This document shows, in pieces, positions 21,449 through 32,954 of a stretch of DNA of 64,000 nt. Position 1 is the stretch's first letter; every line of letters starts with the position of its first letter. The position numbers and the translations under genes were made by a program. The notes under the pieces are model-generated. The model was not told the origin of the DNA. It searched no databases and was given only the letters and a program-made list of their open reading frames with translations. Source of the stretch: Larix kaempferi (lineage: Eukaryota; Streptophyta; Pinopsida; Pinales; Pinaceae); contig BSBM01000865.1 of assembly GCA_027924585.1 (NCBI GenBank), positions 8,940,501-9,004,500 on the forward strand, given 5' to 3'.

Positions 21449-24400
21449 CAGCTCACACCAAGAAAGGGAATTCCAAGAGAGAGCCATCTCACTCCAAGAA
21501 ATCTTCACATTGCTATAAAGAAAGAAGAATATGCTTCACCTGTAATGAAAAAGGACATATTTCCATAAATTGTCCCAAGAACAAGAAGGACAACAACAAC
21601 TTCAACAAGAAGAAGAAGGGAAGCAAAAGAAGGTTTCATGATCATGCTTCCGAGGATGATGAACCTCCCAAGAAGAAGGCTAGAGCAGAAAGTGATGATG
21701 ATAACTCATCAAGCGAAGAAGAGTATGTTCTAATCTCTGCTCTCACAGGTACTATCTCCCATGGTTGTAATGATTGGTTAATTGACAGTGGGGCTTCAAA
21801 ACACATGACTGGTTTTAAAGAATCCTTTGCTAACCTATCTGAACATGAGTCACCCCATAAGGTGAAACTTGGGGATGACTACCAATACCCTATCAAAGGA
21901 AGTGGCGAGGCCTCCTAAAATCTAGACTCTGGGAAGTCTTTGAAGATGAAAGATGTTTTGTATGTACCTGGGCTCAAGAAGAATCTACTCTCCATATCCG
22001 CATTGGATGCAAAAGGTATGAGGGTTGCATTTGTGGATGGACAAGTCCTAATGTGGCCAAAAGGTAAAAATATTGATCATGCAGTAGTGATTGGAGAGCA
22101 AGAGGGAGGATTGTATAAATTGAAGGGACAACCTGAACATTCCATGGTACATGACTCCATGGATCCAAGTGAACTTTGGCATAGAAGACTTGCACATATG
22201 CACTACAGGGCATTACCAATTGCAAGTAAGGCTGTAGAAGGTCTTCCTGAAATCAAGACCAAACATGAAGGTGTTTGCAAAGGATGTGAAAAAGGAAAGA
22301 ACATTAAGAAGGCATCTCCAAGCAGTGAAAGCATGGCAAAAGATATCTTGGAAATTATCCACTCAGATGTATGTGGCCCTATGTCATCTAGTTCTTTGAG
22401 TGGGTATGTTTACTATGTCTCTTTCATAGATGACTTCTCCAGGAAGACTTGGGTCTACTTCTTGAAGAACAAAGATGAGGTGTTTGATAAGTTCAAGGAA
22501 TTAAAAACCTTGATGGAGAATCAAACTGACAAGAAGATCAAAACATTCAGATCCGACAATGGTGGAGAATTCACGTCAGGTGACTTCAAGAAGATTTGCA
22601 GTGATTCAGGGATTAAGAGGGAGTTGATTGCTCCTTACAATCCACAACAGAATGGAGTTGCAGAAAGGAAGAACAGAACAATCATGGAAGCAGCAAGAGC
22701 AATGCTACATGACCAAGATCTACCTATGCATCTATGGGAAGAAGCAGCTAGAACAACTGTATATGTGCAGAACAGAACACCCCACAAGATATTGGACAAC
22801 AAGACACCAGAAGAAGTCTTTTCTGGTAATAAACCTGAAGTCAGCCATCTCAGAATATTTGGTTGTCCAGTATACACTCATGTCCCAAAGGAAAAGAGGA
22901 CCAAACTAGATCCTTCAGGAAAGAAGGGTATCTTTGTGGGTTACAGTGAAAGCTTGAAGGCTTACAGAATATACTTTCCAGGGTTCAAGAAGATTCATGT
23001 CGGAAAGGATGTAACATTTGATGAAAACTTAGCATTCATCAAATCAAGGAAGGAACCTATCAAAGTTTATGAAGAACCTAAGGAAACTAGATTTCAGCAC
23101 ACTACCATGTCTGAATCAATTCCATAAGTTGTTCATGAGTTTGAAGATCCGCAAGAACCTGTAGATCGACCCCGTGAGGATAACTCCCACAAGAGGAAAC
23201 CTGCATGGGCTAGAGAGCTCATTCAATATGTAGAAAGATTTGGCATTCTAGAAGAAGAACACAGAGCAAAGATGAGAACCAGATCACATACCAGCTATGT
23301 TGCTTTACTCCATGACATCATGAATAAAGAACCTTCCAGTTATGAAGAAGCAGTGGAAAAGAAAGAATGGAAGGATGCCATGGTCGAAGAATGCCAATCA
23401 ATAATGAAAAATGATTTTTGGGATGTTGTCCCAAGACCTAAAGGGAATTCTATTGTGACTTCCAAATGGATCTACAAGATCAAACATGCTGCAGATGGCA
23501 GTGTAGATAAATACAAGACAAGATTCGTAGCTTGTGGCTTCTTTCAGAAAGAGGGAATAGATTATGAAGAAAATTTTGCACCTGTAGCCAGGTATACTTC
23601 CATCAGAACAGTACTTGCCCTAGCTGCAGCAATGAAATGGAAAATACACCAAATGGATGTCAAGACTTCCTTCTTGAATGGTGTAGTTGAAGAGGAAGTA
23701 TATGTGGAGCAGCCACTCGGTTTTGAAATACATGATAGGGAGTCATATGTGTGCAGATTGAAGAAAGCCTTGTATGGCTTGAAGCAAGCTCCCAGAACTT
23801 GGTATGGTAGGATGGATAGTTTCCTATCTAGTTTGGGCATTACCAAGAGTAAAGCGGATTCCAACCTTTACTACAAGGTTGAGGAAGGGAATCCTATGAT
23901 TCTACTCCTGTATGTGGATGACTTATTTGTAACAAGAGATGACAGATTGATTGCAGATACTAAGAGGAAGCTTGCTGCCGAGTTCGATATGAAAGACTTA
24001 GGAATGATGCACTATTTCCTAGGTATGGAGGTGTGGCAGAGTGTAGATGGGATCTTCCTTGGTTAAGGGAAGTACACAGTAGATATCCTGAAGAGATTCG
24101 GGATGATGGATTGCAAGGCCATGGCCACAGCTATGGCATCGAACCTTAAGCTTCTATGTGATGCTTCATCTGAGCCAGTTGATATCTCTATGTATCGTCA
24201 GATGATTGGGTCCTTGATGTACTTGACGAACACAAGACCAGATATTTGCTTTGGTGTGAACAAATTGAGTCAGTTCCTGACAGATACAAGGAGTGTTCAT
24301 CTGATTGCTGTAAAGCATGTTCTGAGGTACTTGAAGGGTACAGTGGATTATGGGCTCAAGTATGAAGCGAATCAAAATTTAAACCTGCAAGGTTATGTTG

Positions 24401-24872
24401 ATTCAGATTGGGTTGGTAGTGCTGCAGATAGGAAGAGCACGTATGGATGCTGTTCAGTATGGGATCAGGTGTGATCTCTTGGCTTAGCAGGAAGCAGTCC
24501 TGCATAGCACTGAGTACAACTAGGGCAGAGTATGTTGCAGCCTGTTCAGCTAGTTGTGAGGCAAGATGGCTACGGAAGCTACTGTCTGAGTTATTTGATC
24601 TCCCATTGGATGCTACTGGTATATTCTACAATAACCAGAGTTGTGTGAAGCTGTCTGAGAACCCAGTGTTTCATGACAGGTCGAAACACATAGAGATCAA
24701 ATATCACTATATCAGGGATATGGTGCAGAGAGGAGCTGTGGAGCTCCTGTATGTTGCGACGGACGAGCAGATTGCAGATCTACTAACGAAGCCACTAGCT
24801 AGAGTGAAGTTCGAATACTTTAGGGAGAGGCTAGGTGTTCTTTAGATCGATGACACTTTGAGGAAGAAGTGA
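21449..24872 (+). pseudogene. Copia C gag end-protease-integrase-RT-RNase H
   Basis: The most complete copia polyprotein here; it lacks its 5' end. Order: CCHC knuckle CFTCNEKGHISINC (21532-21573); acidic/Ser linker; protease DSGASKHMT (21784-21810); GAG-pre-integrase zinc region (HRRLAHMH...CKGC); integrase core D 22366, D 22555, E 22663; RT with IHQMDVKTSFLNG and YVDD (23911-23922); RNase H to the LTKPLA block. One frame holds to about 24440 with TAA at 21916, 23125 and 24064. A 1-base loss near 24447 then shifts the frame. RNase H has IFYNNQS where B has the catalytic IFCDNQS. An early TAG (24843) precedes the natural TGA at 24870-24872. Confidence 0.93.
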
Positions 24873-26292
24873 TGGACACATTTGCTGAAGCCATTCCAAG
24901 CATGTTGGAAGGAGGATCCTTCACATGGCTGTAGATGTAAGAACTGGACGATGAGCATCAGGATGATGTTCTAGTTTCTGCTATATATGATCAGTTAGAT
25001 CATTTATATGTATATGTATGTATGCATCATGTTGGATGTTGGATATGATCAGTTGGATCATTTATATGTATATGTATGTACGCATCATGTTGGATGCTGG
25101 ATATGATCAGTTGGATCATTTTGTATGTACACATCATGTTAGATGCTGGATATGATCGGTTGGATCATTTGTATGTATTTTGTATATGCATCATGTTGGA
25201 TGCTTGGACCATGTATCTGTATATGTATCAGGTGGATACATTGTATGATTAGGTAGATCATGTATGTTGATATATATCAGGTATGATCAGGTAGATCATG
25301 TATGCTGATGGATACATTGTGTTGATCATGTATCTATGTATCAGGTAGATACACTGTCTATCTTGATATGTATCAGGTAGATACTTGGTATGCATCAAGT
25401 GGATGCATTGTATGATCAGGATGATCGTGGATGATGAGCTTCTCCAGATGACATGCATTAGGACGATGAAGTGATGATGATCAGGATAATCATGTGTACA
25501 TTAGGATGATGTATTGTGAGTATCAGGATGATACTTTGTGGCCGTGGATCAGGTTGTGTAGATGAGCATGTCTGGGAGATCCTATAGGTCGGAGTTGTGT
25601 ACCCGTAACAGCCTAGGATGCTCTTTCGAGACATTGCTCTGGGAGGACATGTAATTTGTGCCCTGGGAGATCTTCAGGTCGGAGTTGTGTACCTGTAACA
25701 TCCTGAGATGCTCTTGCGAGGTTTTGTCCTATGGCATGTAATTTGCTCCTGGGAGATCTGGACAGGATGAAAAAGGCCTCAGATGCTTTATCCAGTTTTT
25801 GCCATGACCACATGTAATTTGCTCCTGGGAGATCTGGATAGGATGAAAAAGGCCTCAGATGCTTCAGCCAGGTTTTGTTGTGAGATCACATGTAATGCGC
25901 TCCTCGGAGATCCCAAAGGTAGAGCTATGTGCTCATAATAGCCTAGGATGCTTCATCCAAGTTTTGTGATGGGTCACATGTAATGTGCTCTTGGGAGATC
26001 CGACAGGTAGAGCTGTGTGCTCGTAACAGCTTGGGATTCTACCGCTAGGTTTTGTGATGCACGTAATAAGTCCTGAGGATTCCACAGTATGGCCAATGAT
26101 GATGAAGACCTGCAGGTGGTGGGCCTACATCCAGTATGAAAAATGACTGGCTCTGTAGAACTTCCTATGATGAGTAGATTTAGAGAATGGTTGAGATAGC
26201 AGCAGCAGTGACGATGATGATGACGATGATCCCGAGAAGAAGACTTGTCTAGCAGAACTGTGTCAAGAAATACCTTCCTAGTTAAGAGGGAG
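24873..26292 (+). repeat. Copia C 3' tail rich in minisatellites
   Basis: Same architecture and order as the tail of copia B: GGATATGATCAGTTGGATCA units (about 24980-25200), AGGTAGATCATGTAT units (25250-25400), then CATGTAATTTGCTCCTGGGA units (25720-26050), ending GTTAAGAGGGAG. Copy numbers differ from B, with fewer of the central units here. No coding potential. Confidence 0.85.
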
Positions 26293-26335
26293 TGTTGATG
26301 TATATGTAACTTTGGAATGTATTTCATCTATGTCA
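26293..26335 (+). repeat. First 43 bp of copia C 3' LTR
   Basis: TGTTGATGTATATGTAACTT, then TGGAATGTATTTCATCTATGTCA, matches the start of LTR B and follows the polypurine tract. It is interrupted by LTR X2. LTR D2 (32384-32954), which lacks exactly the start of an LTR, lies on the far side of the X block and may be the rest of it. 43 + 571 bp is close to the 604-646 bp of related LTRs. Confidence 0.8.
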
Positions 26336-28746
26336 TGTCCCAAATTTGGAATTGGGTCACAATGGCCTAATCACATTGGCCATATTCATTATAGTTTGTA
26401 AAATTGATGTTAAAGGTCAAATAATTGCCAATGAGGAAAATTACTAGTTTCCTAGGTTTCGGGTGGAAGCTTTGGGATTTGGAATAATGGGGATAATAAA
26501 TGATGTTTGAACATTAGAGTGGCATCAATATTTAATAAAGGATCTAAATAAATATATACAAGTGAAAATCAAAGTGGCATTTGATCATGAAGACACATGG
26601 AGGAAGTGGGACCCACATATGGCTAGATTTCCCCACTACACTTGGCATCATTCTCTCACCAATTCGAATTCAAGGTGAATGGTAACATACTTGGGGGAGT
26701 CCAAAAGGTATTATTCATGGCATGACTCATACAAGGTTGAAATATAGAGGAAGAGTAACTCCCATGGAAGAGGAAGAGGCAATTTGGAGTTAGTGAGACA
26801 CTTGGGCTACATTCCCTAGCTCTATGACAACAATGATGAAGATGCTATAAAAACTATGACACAAATCAGACCTGAAGGCTAACATATGAAATATATGACA
26901 TGTCAGGGATAAAAATAGACTCCAAGAGGGTTCTCAAGGGTGTTAGGGAAGCTAAGATGCTTCCACATGTGATTTGGTGGAAGTGGGAAACTAGGAATTG
27001 TTGTACAAGTGGCGTTCTTTGGAATCTCTTCCCAACTTGAGTTGGCATGAGTCTCTTGGAAGGAATTCGACCCATGGAGGACATTAGAACTTTATAAATG
27101 TCAATAAGAAAGAATGAAACCATATTTTTATCATTTGTATAATTTTCAATTGCATTTGTGAAGAGGGAGAGCTAGTGGATGACTAGTTTCTTGCCTTAGC
27201 CAATTTCGAGGGTGAAAGATTCCCATCCAAGTTGGTAATTGGAAAGGCCATTTAGAACTTTCATTTGGAGCTTTAATGGAGTATTTATTTGTAGGTGTAA
27301 GCTATAGGTCAGCACATGGTTTCTTCTATTGCAGCTCACTCCTTCAACCATTTCCATTTTTTATGGCATATTCTTGATCCTTGAGGGAGGGCGTTTTTGG
27401 TGAGCTATTGTACTCTTTGGGGAAGATTTTAATGCCCCATTTCTTTTGTAATATGAATTAAATACTCTGTTCTTAATATCCAAAAAGTTTCAGGTCTAAA
27501 TTCCTAGTAGAAATGTATAAATCTCATTTTTAATCGAAGAACAATGCCATTTCCCCACTACCTTGTTGTGAGCCAATGTATTGATGATGATTTCGAATGA
27601 ATGGATGATTCTCTGATATATTTGTGATCAATATACTTCCATGGATGTATTTTTCAAGTTTCATGTACTATACTTGAGAATTTGAAGCATTTTTACTCAG
27701 TTTAGTTGGATTTGGGGGGTGAAATAGTGCCATTTCCCCAAGGGTCGAATTGGGGATTTTTGCAGTTGAATGGGAGAGGGTGAGAACAGTTGTAATAATC
27801 CATTAATGGTGCATATGAGACTTTAATAAAATACTTAACACATTAAATACCTCTTTTCATAAATTTGAGTGGGTTTGGAGGCATTTGGTAAGCCATTTTC
27901 AGTACTTACCCTAGGGGTATTTGAACCTGAAATTACTAGTAAAATTGCATAATTGGTCCAAAATCTTAAGAGAGTTTGCAGAGGTCTTTTGGTGGACATA
28001 TGTCATCCATAAACATCATATCAATATACTTCCATGGATTTCTTCTACAAGTTTCATGTACTGTACTTGAGCATTTGAAGCATTTTTACTCAATTTAGTT
28101 GTATTGGGAGGTGAAATAGTGCCATTTCCCCAAGGGTTGAATTGGGGATTTTTGCAGTTGAATGGGAGAGGGTGAGAACATTTGTAATAATCCATTAATG
28201 GTGAATATGAGACTTTAACAAAATACTTAACACATTACATACCTCTGTTCATAAATTTGAGTGGGTTTGGAGGCATTTGGGAAGCCATTTTCAGTACTTA
28301 CCCCAGGGGGATTTGAACCCCAAATTACTAGTATAATTGCATAATTGGTCTAGAATCTTAAGAGAGTTTGCAGAGGTCTTTTGGTGGACATATGTCATCC
28401 ATAAACATCATATTCAAGTTCTAATATCATTCATAAACCTTCCTTGAAGATATGAAGGCATTTGGAGTCAATTTGAGACCTAGAGGCCAATACTAGTCAA
28501 AGGAAAATCACTAGTAAAGTTACCTACATTGATCAGAATGGAAAGAGGATTTGCAGAAGTATTTTAAAGGTCCAAATGCATCCCTGAAACACATATTTAT
28601 GTTCTAATATCATTCATATACCTTCTCAAAATATTTGGGATCATTTGGGGCAAATTTGGGACCTAGAGATCAAAACTAGTCAAAGGTCGAACTAGGGAAA
28701 CAGAAGTGGAAAATTGCAATTTTAATAAAATTCCTAATAAGGGACA
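26336..28746 (+). repeat. Long LTR X2
   Basis: 2411 bp from TGTCCCAAATTTGG to AATAAGGGACA: TG...CA ends with a TGTCCC/GGGACA terminal inverted repeat. It is followed by TTACA. It contains an internal tandem duplication of about 390 bp (about 27629-28020 and 28020-28411), which accounts for its extra length over X4. A polypurine tract precedes the equivalent start at 30362, so X is an LTR, probably of a gypsy element whose body is mostly absent here. No genes. Confidence 0.82.
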
Positions 28747-28751
28747 TTACA

Positions 28752-30309
28752 GTTTCCCTAGTTCAACCTTTGACTAGTTTTGATCTCTAGGTCCCAAATT
28801 TGCCCCAAATGATCCCAAATATTCTGAGAAGGTATATGAATGATATTAGAACATAAATATGTGTTTCTGGGATGCATTTGGACCTTTAAAATACTTCTGC
28901 AAATCCTCTTTCCATTCTGATCAATGTAGGTAACTTTACTAGTGATTTTCCTATGACTAGTATTGGCCTCTAGGTCTCAAATTGACTCCAAATGCCTTCA
29001 TATCTTCAAGGAAGGTGTATGAACGATATTAGAACTTGAATATGATGTTTATGGATGACATATGTCCACCAAAAGACCTCTGCAAACTCTCTTAATATTC
29101 TATACCAATTATGCAATTATACTAGTAATTTGAGGTTCAAATCACCCTAGGGTAAGTACTGAAAATGGCTTCCCAAATGCCTCCAAACCCACTCAAATTT
29201 ATGAACAGAGGTATGTAATGTGTTAAGTATTTTATTAAAGTCTCATATGCACCATTAAGGGATTATTACAACTGTTCTCACCCTCTCCCATTCAACTGCA
29301 AAAATCCCCAATTCGACCCTTGGGGAAATGGCACTATTTCACCTCCCAATACAACTAAACTGAGTAGAAATGCCTCAAATGCTCAAGTACAGTACATGAA
29401 ACTTGTATAAGACATCCATGGCAGTATATTGATCACAAATATATAATAGAATCATCCATTCATTTGAAATCATCATCAATACATTGGCTCACAACAAGGT
29501 AGTGGGGCAATGGCATCGTTCTTCCATTAAAAATGAGATTTATACATTTCTACTTGGAATTTCGACCTAAAAATTTTTGGAGATGAAGGAAAGAGTATTT
29601 AATTCATATTACAAAATAAATTGGGCATTAAAAACTTCCCCAAAGAGTACAATATCTCACCAAAAACGCCATCCCTCAAGGATCAAGAATATGCCATCAA
29701 AACTGGAAATGGTTGAAGGAGTGAGCTGCAATAGAAGAAACCATGAGTTGACCTGTAGCTTACACCTGCAAATAAATACTCCATTAAAGCTCCAAATGAA
29801 AGTTCTAAATGGCCTTTCCAATTACCAACTTGGATGGGAATCTTTCACCCTCGAAATTGGCTAAGGCAAGAAACTAGTCATCCACTAGCTCTCCCTCTTC
29901 ACAAATGCAATTGCAAATTCTACAAATGATAAAAATCTGGTTTCATTCTTTGCTATTGACATTTATAAAGTTCTAATGTCCTCCATGGGTCTAATTCCTT
30001 CCAAGAGACTCATGCCAACTCAATTTGGGAAGAGATTCCAAAGAACGCCACTTGTACAACAATTCCTAGTTTCCCACTTCCACCAAATCACATGTGGAAG
30101 CATCTTAGCTGCCCTAACACCCTTGAGCGCCCTCTTGGAGTCTATTTTTAGCCCTGACATGTCATATATGTCATATGTCAGACTTCATGTCTGATTTTTG
30201 TCGTAGGTGTCATAGCATCTTCATCATTGTTGTCATAGAGCTAGGGAATCTAGCCCAAGTGTCTCACTAACTCCAAATTGCCTCTTCCTCTTCCATGGGA
30301 GTTACTCTT
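28752..30309 (-). repeat. LTR X3, inverted
   Basis: Reverse complement of the X family. It begins GTTTCCCTAG, which is the complement of 28694-28703 in X2, so it lacks the last ~45 bases of the LTR. It ends at GTTACTCTT, which corresponds to about 26766 of X2, so the first ~430 bases are missing too. Together with X2 it makes inverted arms of about 1.5 kb around a 48-base spacer. Confidence 0.88.
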
Positions 30310-30361
30310 CAGCATGGAAATTGCTTGAGGACAAACAATATTGGGAAGGGAGGATTTTTCA
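30310..30361 (+). other. Gypsy internal remnant with polypurine tract
   Basis: ATGGAAATTGCTTGAGGACA continues to GGGAAGGGAGGATTTTT and directly precedes the TGTCCC start of LTR X4. A GCTTGNGGACAA string followed by a purine run is typical of the 3' end of plant gypsy internal regions. It identifies X as an LTR read in the plus direction. Confidence 0.75.
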
Positions 30362-32378
30362 TGTCCCAAATTTGGAATTGGGTCACAATGGCCTAATCAC
30401 ATTGGCCAGATTCATTAGAGTTTGTAAAATTGATGTTAAAGGTCAAATAATTGCCAAGGAGGAAAATTACTAGTTTCCTAGGTTTGGGGTGGAAGCTTTG
30501 GGATTTGGAATAATGGGGATAATAAATGATGTTTGACCATTAGAGTGGAATAAATACTTAATAAAGTATTTAAATAAATATATACAAGTGAAAATCAAAG
30601 TGGCATTTGATCATGAAGACACATGGAGGAAGTGGGACCCACATATGGCTAGATTTCCCCACTACACTTGGCATCATTATCTCACCAATTCGAATTCAAG
30701 GTGAATGGTAACATACTTGGGGGATTCCAAAAGGTATTATTCATGGCATGACACATCCAAGGTCGAAATATAGAGGAAGAGTAACTCCCATGGAAGAGGA
30801 AGAGGCAATTTGGAGTTAGTGAGACACTTGGCCTAGATTGCCTAGCTCTATGACAACAATGATGAAGATGCTATGACACCTATGACACAAATCAGACCTA
30901 AAGGATGACATATGACATATATGACATGTCAGAGCTAAAAATAGACTCCAAGAGGGCGCTCAAGGGTGTTAGGGTAGCTAAGATGCTTCCACATGTGATT
31001 TGGTGGAAGTGGGAAACTAGGAATTGTTGTACAAGTGGCGTTCTTTGGAATCTCTTCCCAACTTGAGTTGGCATGAGTCTCTTGGAAGGAATTCGACCCA
31101 TGGAGGACATTAGAACTTTATAAATGTCAATAAAAAGGAATGAAACCATATTTTTATCATTTGTAGAATTTGCAATTGCATTTGTGAAGAGGGAGAGCTA
31201 GTGGATGACTAGTTTCTTTCCTTGCCAATTTCGAGGGTGAAAGATTCCCATCCAAGTTGGTAATTGGAAAGGCCATTCAGAAATTTAATTTGGAGCTTTA
31301 ATGGAGTATTTATTTGCAGGTGTAAGCTACAGGGCAGCTCATCGTTTCTTCTATTGCAGCTCACTTCTTCAACCATTTCCAGTTTTGATGGCATATTCTT
31401 GATCCTTGAGGGAGGGCGTTTTTGGTGAGATATTGTACTCTTTGGGGAAGCTTTTAATGCCCCATTTATTTTTTAATATGAATTAAATACTCTTTTCTTC
31501 ATATCCAAAAAATTTCAGGTCGAAATTCCAAGTAGAAATGTATAAATCTCATTTTTAATGGAAGAACAATGCCATTTCCTTACTACCTTGTTGTGAGCCA
31601 ATGTATTGATGATGATTTCGAATTAATGGATGATTATCTGATATATTTGTGATCAATATACTTCCATGGATGTCTTATACAAGTTTCATGTACTGTACTT
31701 GAGCATTTGAAGCATTTTTACTCAGTTTAGTTGTATTGGGAGGTGAAATAGTGCCATTTCCCCAAGGGTCGAATTGGGGATTTTTGCAGTTGAATGGGAG
31801 AGGGTGAGAACAGTTGTAATAATCCATTAATGGTGCATATGAGACTTTAATAAAATACTTAACACATTACATACCTCTGTTCATAAATTTGAGTGGGTTT
31901 GGAGGCATTTGGGAAGCCATTTTCAGTACTTACCCCAGGGGGATTTGAACCCCAACTTACTAGTAAAATTGCATAATTGATCCAGAATATTAAGAGAGTT
32001 TGCAGATGTCTTTTGGTGGAAATATTTCATCCATAAACATCATATTAAAGTTCTAATATAATTCATACACCTTCCTTGAATATATGAAGGCATTTGGAGT
32101 CAATTTGAGACCTAGAGGCCAATACTAGTCAAAGGAAAATCACTAGTAAAGTTACCTACATTGATCAGAATTGAAAGAGGATTTGCAGAAGTATTTTAAA
32201 GGTCCAAAGGCATCCCTGAAACACATATTTATGTTCTAATATCATTAATATACCTTCTCATAATATTTGGGATCATTTGGGGCAAATTTGGGACCTAGAA
32301 ATCAAAACTAGTCAAAGGTCGAACTAGGGAAACAAAAGTGGAAAATTGCAATTTTAATAAAATTCCTAAAAACGCACA
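30362..32378 (+). repeat. Long LTR X4
   Basis: 2017 bp from TGTCCCAAATTTGG to CCTAAAAACGCACA (mutated from GGGACA), followed by TTACA. It aligns with X2 but lacks the internal 390-bp duplication. It continues into copia LTR D2. The part from 31087 onward belongs to the block shared with 13624-21448. Confidence 0.85.
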
Positions 32379-32383
32379 TTACA

Positions 32384-32954
32384 ATATATGTATTTCATAT
32401 ATATTTATTGTACCCTTATAAGAGATTTTTTATTCCTCTATAAGGAAGTGTCGTCATGTGTATTGAAAAGTGTCGCAAGTGTGTGTACTTGGCGACGGGT
32501 TATTAGACCACCATGTGTGGGGTCGGCCCTGAAATATATATTATATTGTGGATGTACCTAGATAGACAAGTCGGCCCCATAGTGTAACTAGGAAAATAGA
32601 CTATCATAAATAGAGATCGGGAGATCTCTATTTTCATCACTCGGAAACTCACACTTCTCTCACTCAGAAAGTGGCGCACTAGTGAGGAGGAAGATCATCT
32701 TCTACTAGGAGACTATCTCAGTGTATTTTGGTTGTACTTTGGTTGTCCCATTTCTCTCTCTATCTCTGAGGAAGTTGTGAGGTTTTTCACCTTAGGGTTT
32801 TCCCCACGGAAACTTAGTGTCTCTTGTCTCTCATGATTTTGATTCTTGTGATGCTTGTCATGCTTATTGTGATTGTTATGCATTGATATACTGTATATGT
32901 TATTCTCTCAGTAAAGATCCAAGAGTATTGTGAATTAATGATCAAAATTTAACA
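32384..32954 (+). repeat. Copia LTR D2, lacking its first bases
   Basis: Near-identical to D1. It starts ATATATGTATTTCATATAT and ends CAAAATTTAACA. Its TATA box is mutated to CATAAATA, while the flanking inverted repeat (32608-32633) is intact. It is followed by GGACATTACATTC and the T2 RT. Confidence 0.85.
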
